Positions 15,516 through 18,195 of a stretch of 18,195 bases of DNA are shown in pieces. How positions within the stretch are numbered: position 1 is the first letter of the stretch; each line of letters opens with the position of its first letter. Below the pieces are notes generated by a model, which made no database searches, was not told the DNA's origin, and saw only the letters and a list, made by a program, of their open reading frames with translations. The stretch is from the NCBI GenBank assembly GCA_036847245.1, contig DAIUAL010000046.1, positions 1-18,195 on the forward strand. Direction: 5' to 3'. This DNA is from UBA4661 sp002405405. GTDB lineage: Bacteria > Bacteroidota > Ignavibacteria > Kapaibacteriales > UBA4661. The position numbers were made by a program, and so were the translations under genes.

Positions 15516-17921
15516 ATGTTTTACAACAGACATACCATTATGCTGTCGTTGATACGATTATTATTGCTAATAATCTGTAGTGTTGTTGTTATGAGTAATT
15601 GCAGTGTCGCAAGTACTCAAACCCAACAGCACGGTTCAGTGTATATCGTACAAAAAGCAGAGCCGCCGTCGTCAATTAGTCTATTTGCACGAGGCATGGG
15701 AACAATTCATAATCTCGACTCTGCGGGGTGGGAGTTTATACCTGACGACAGACCGTTTCATGTTCTTGAAAAAGCCGGTACTGACACCTATCTGCCATGG
15801 CGTAGGATAGAGCATCTGAATAATGAAGTTGAGTATAATGCAATATACTCCGAATCGCATATTGGTTGGTTGCGCCTCAAATTTCGAGTTAGCGATACAA
15901 TGCAGGGGAAGAGTATGCAATTGTGCCTTGAAGGTCTTAAAAAGTATGACTACATCATGCCTTTCTACTCAGCAGTTGAAGTCTATCGAGATGGAATTCT
16001 TCTGAGAAGTATTGGTCGTATTGATGAAAAGGGAATGTCGGTCGGCAGTGAATTTTTTCTTCAACATGTGTTCTGCTTTCTTCGGTTCCCCAATGATTCT
16101 GACGAGCATGTCATTGCCTTGCGTATTTCGACTTCTGGTTTATATAAAGCGTACGCATCTGCACCATGGATTGCCGGAGGAAATGCCTCGCGGCGTTCTG
16201 GATTAACTGTTAGTTTGATGACCGAAGAAGCAACAGATAAAATTCTTAATCGTCGATCATTTGACCAGTGGAACTATATTGTTGCTCTGACGGTGTCATT
16301 GGTATTATGCGTGCTGCACGTTCTTTTGTTTTTATTAAACCGTAAAGATAAAAGATTACTGTATACCATAGTATTTACATTAGTAACTGCATTTTTGTCT
16401 CTGACAGTCGCCACAAACTATAGTGCATTTTCTCCATCCATCTATGAGTATTTCTTTGTTTTTATTGGTGGAAATTCGATCATGTACGGGATTCTTTGGG
16501 CGGTAATCCTCCTGATGCCATTTCGTATTGTTACAAAAGAGAAAATCCCTTGGTGGATATTAGTGTATGTGGCAGTCTTATTGTACACGCAAGTTGCATA
16601 TACCTTTGTTGATCCCGCATCATACCATTTTTTTGTTATACGGTCTATCAGTGGATATGTTGTTCTTGGCGTTGCACTTATCACATTACGATATTTTCTT
16701 GTTCTCTTCAAGGGAAGGCGCGAGGAAGTATTAGTTGTTGGTATTGGTGTTTTTATTGTCGTTAGTGCTTTGATGGTCGAACAATGGTACATCAAACATG
16801 GGTTGATATTTACGATGGCAATACGTATATATATTCGCTTGGCAATTTATTTTTCACTTCCTGTGAGTATGGCAGTACAGCTTGCTTATCACACAGCTCA
16901 TCTCAATAACAAACTAGCTCAATTCAATCATGAATTAGAAGAAACCATAGGGCACAGCACAAAAGACTTACAAATCGCCAATGAGGAAATTTCTCGTCAA
17001 GTTGAAGTTCTTTCGGAGCAAGCTCGCGAGATTGAACTTTCCAATTCTCAACTTGAAGAGCAAAAAATGTGGCTTGAAAATACACTGCACCAATTACGTA
17101 CAGCACAAGTACAGTTAGTCCAGTCAGAAAAAATGTCTTCATTGGGCATCTTGACAGCGGGTATTGCTCATGAGATCAATAATCCGGTTAATTATGTATC
17201 CGCCTCGGTACGAGCATTACGACGTGACATGCAGGAAGCATCTGCTTTAATTGAGCAATATAAAGAGCTCGTCGAGCAAGTTCGAACTCTGAGTAATGAT
17301 GTTACGCTTCAAGAAAAATTTCAGAGAATAGACCAGTACTATCAAGAGCGAGACATTGATTTTACCATCAATGAAATCAATACTCTCATTAAAAATATTG
17401 AAAATGGTACATCAAGGATCACTGAAATCGTACAGGGATTGCGCACCTTTGCGCGATTAGATAACAGTGATTGGAAGCAAGCAGATTTGATCGAAGGACT
17501 TGAAGCAACATTAGTTATTCTTCATTCTAAACTCAAGCATACTATTACTGTTGTTCGCATATTTGACGAAATTCCTCATGTTGAATGTTTGCCGGGCGAG
17601 ATCAATCAGGTATTTATGAATATCTTGAGCAATGCAATTCAAGCAATCGAAGAATCCGGCACGATTACTATCGCAGTTAAACATTCTATTGACAAAGTTC
17701 ATATTGAAATTAGTGATACGGGCATTGGTATGACCGAAGAGGTACGCCAACATATCTTTGAACCATTTTTTACGACAAAAGATATTGGTTCAGGTACGGG
17801 TTTAGGGCTTTCTATTGTCATTGGGATTATTCTGAAACACAATGGTTTTATAGAAGTAGAGTCGAAAGTTGGGGTAGGGACAACATTCTATATAACTTTA
17901 CCCATTAAACAAATAGTGTAG
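15516..17921 (+). CDS. Membrane sensor histidine kinase (7TM-type, HisKA-HATPase)
   Basis: An 801-residue sensor kinase. An N-terminal signal anchor (about 8-27) is followed by a beta-rich extracytoplasmic sensor domain (about 40-235), then about seven membrane segments between 252 and 458, in the manner of 7TMR-DISM receptors. A long coiled coil (about 461-540) leads into HisKA with the phospho-accepting His552 (GIAHEINNP). The ATPase domain has the N box with Asn702 and Asn706 (NILSNA), the D box DTGIGM at 734-739 and the glycine-rich GSGTGLGLS. All catalytic motifs are intact. The ligand is unknown. ATG 15516 is used; an ATG at 15540 would give a tidier signal peptide and is equally possible. 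A response-regulator start follows 131 bases downstream on the same strand, the natural partner. Confidence 0.92.
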   Translation: MFYNRHTIMLSLIRLLLLIICSVVVMSNCSVASTQTQQHGSVYIVQKAEPPSSISLFARGMGTIHNLDSAGWEFIPDDRPFHVLEKAGTDTYLPWRRIEHLNNEVEYNAIYSESHIGWLRLKFRVSDTMQGKSMQLCLEGLKKYDYIMPFYSAVEVYRDGILLRSIGRIDEKGMSVGSEFFLQHVFCFLRFPNDSDEHVIALRISTSGLYKAYASAPWIAGGNASRRSGLTVSLMTEEATDKILNRRSFDQWNYIVALTVSLVLCVLHVLLFLLNRKDKRLLYTIVFTLVTAFLSLTVATNYSAFSPSIYEYFFVFIGGNSIMYGILWAVILLMPFRIVTKEKIPWWILVYVAVLLYTQVAYTFVDPASYHFFVIRSISGYVVLGVALITLRYFLVLFKGRREEVLVVGIGVFIVVSALMVEQWYIKHGLIFTMAIRIYIRLAIYFSLPVSMAVQLAYHTAHLNNKLAQFNHELEETIGHSTKDLQIANEEISRQVEVLSEQAREIELSNSQLEEQKMWLENTLHQLRTAQVQLVQSEKMSSLGILTAGIAHEINNPVNYVSASVRALRRDMQEASALIEQYKELVEQVRTLSNDVTLQEKFQRIDQYYQERDIDFTINEINTLIKNIENGTSRITEIVQGLRTFARLDNSDWKQADLIEGLEATLVILHSKLKHTITVVRIFDEIPHVECLPGEINQVFMNILSNAIQAIEESGTITIAVKHSIDKVHIEISDTGIGMTEEVRQHIFEPFFTTKDIGSGTGLGLSIVIGIILKHNGFIEVESKVGVGTTFYITLPIKQIV

Positions 17922-17945
17922 CTTTATTTTGCTGATCAATTGTTT

Positions 17946-18010
17946 GGTCAATTTCGTCTTGAATCTAGAAGGAGAGATAGGATATATGCTAGACTTTATC
18001 TATTTTGACC
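17946..18010. repeat. Nested short inverted repeats between the kinase and the regulator
   Basis: GGTCAA (17946-17951) and TTGACC (18005-18010) enclose TCTAG (17964-17968) and CTAGA (17989-17993), with nearly the same centre (about 17978). The arms are short and the sequence between them does not pair, so this could be a weak leader structure, an operator or chance. It lies in the 131-base gap after the kinase gene, where no other signal is visible. Confidence 0.25.
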
Positions 18011-18052
18011 GAGTTTATTCGTCGCGTTGTTTCCCACACTTTTTATGCTCTT

Positions 18053-18166
18053 ATGAAAGAGAAAAGTACAATTCTCTATCTTGATGATGAACAAGAAAAC
18101 TTAGATGCTTTTTACAGTATCTTCCGACGCGATTATAATGGAATTGGTTTAAGATTATTTGGGTGA
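18053..18166 (+). pseudogene. Truncated response regulator (receiver N-terminus only)
   Basis: From an ATG at 18053 the frame encodes a clear receiver start: TILYLDDEQENLDAFYSIF, with the acidic pair Asp11-Asp12 after the first strand and the first helix of a CheY fold. After about residue 29 (RRDYN) the likeness stops: eight unrelated residues are followed by a TGA at 18164-18166. The other forward frames after that point do not resume a receiver sequence either, so a simple frameshift does not explain it. It follows the kinase on the same strand and would be its partner. It may be a gene broken by rearrangement, or a joint or low-quality end in the assembly, since it lies within 60 bases of the window edge. 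Confidence 0.6.
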
Positions 18167-18195
18167 GGGAAGGAAGTCAGAAAAAAGGGATGTTT

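Noticed and set aside
16442..16795. A 117-codon minus-strand frame inside the histidine kinase gene
   Set aside because: It is antisense to the membrane segments of an intact kinase; the Thr/Ile-rich translation is what reversed membrane codons give.
17986..18084. A 32-codon frame starting at ATG 17986 with AAGGAG (17969-17974) upstream
   Set aside because: The spacing to the ATG (11 bases) is long, Shine-Dalgarno sites are not the rule in this window, the peptide shows no recognisable features, and it overlaps the response-regulator start in another frame. Probably chance.
1..18195. tRNA, rRNA, CRISPR array, riboswitch, toxin-antitoxin or defence system
   Set aside because: Reading the intergenic gaps (all under 135 bases) showed no cloverleaf, regular repeat-spacer pattern or known aptamer, and no gene resembles defence or toxin families.

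Overview
The window reads as ordinary chromosomal DNA of a moderately AT-rich bacterium from the Bacteroidota / FCB side of the tree. This is an inference from three things seen in the sequence. Exported proteins end their signal peptides in Ala-Gln (SYA|Q, VFA|Q, VYA|Q). Most starts lack a Shine-Dalgarno sequence and follow T-rich leaders. The gene content (a Bat aerotolerance locus, a large exported S9 peptidase, a 7TM-type hybrid sensor/kinase) fits that group. No rRNA, tRNA, CRISPR array, phage gene or transposase is visible.

Layout. 1-2.6 kb (+): the tail of an unknown gene, a LOG-family nucleotide phosphoribohydrolase, a SirB1-type transglutaminase-like protein with a Fur-box-like palindrome in front of it, and a small receiver-like protein that has lost key residues. 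2.6-4.3 kb (+): argS. 4.3-7.1 kb (+): a tight MoxR ATPase - DUF58 - membrane protein operon, the front half of a Bat locus. 7.2-10.7 kb (+): a MiaE-type diiron tRNA hydroxylase and a 943-residue exported S9 peptidase, which separate the two halves of the Bat locus. 10.7-14.5 kb: BatA-like VWA protein on +, facing a two-gene minus-strand operon that encodes a BatB-BatC fusion and a short BatD-like protein. 14.5-15.5 kb (+): an exported SurA-N-like protein without a visible PPIase domain. 15.5-17.9 kb (+): a membrane histidine kinase. 18.05 kb to the end: the start of a response regulator that breaks off after about 29 residues.

How the genes work together. In Bat loci a MoxR AAA+ ATPase is thought to act on membrane-bound VWA proteins (BatA, BatB) with TPR and beta-rich partners (BatC, BatD) in envelope stress or oxygen tolerance. 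All expected parts are here but rearranged: the set is split by two unrelated genes, part of it is inverted, and BatB and BatC form one polypeptide that still carries what looks like BatC's old signal peptide in its middle. The kinase and the broken regulator would form a two-component pair if the regulator were intact.

The window does not show a clearly new system. The points most worth a second look are the BatB-BatC fusion with its internal signal-like segment, the split and inverted Bat locus, the Fur-box-like cluster near 1.13-1.22 kb, and the truncated response regulator at the right edge.
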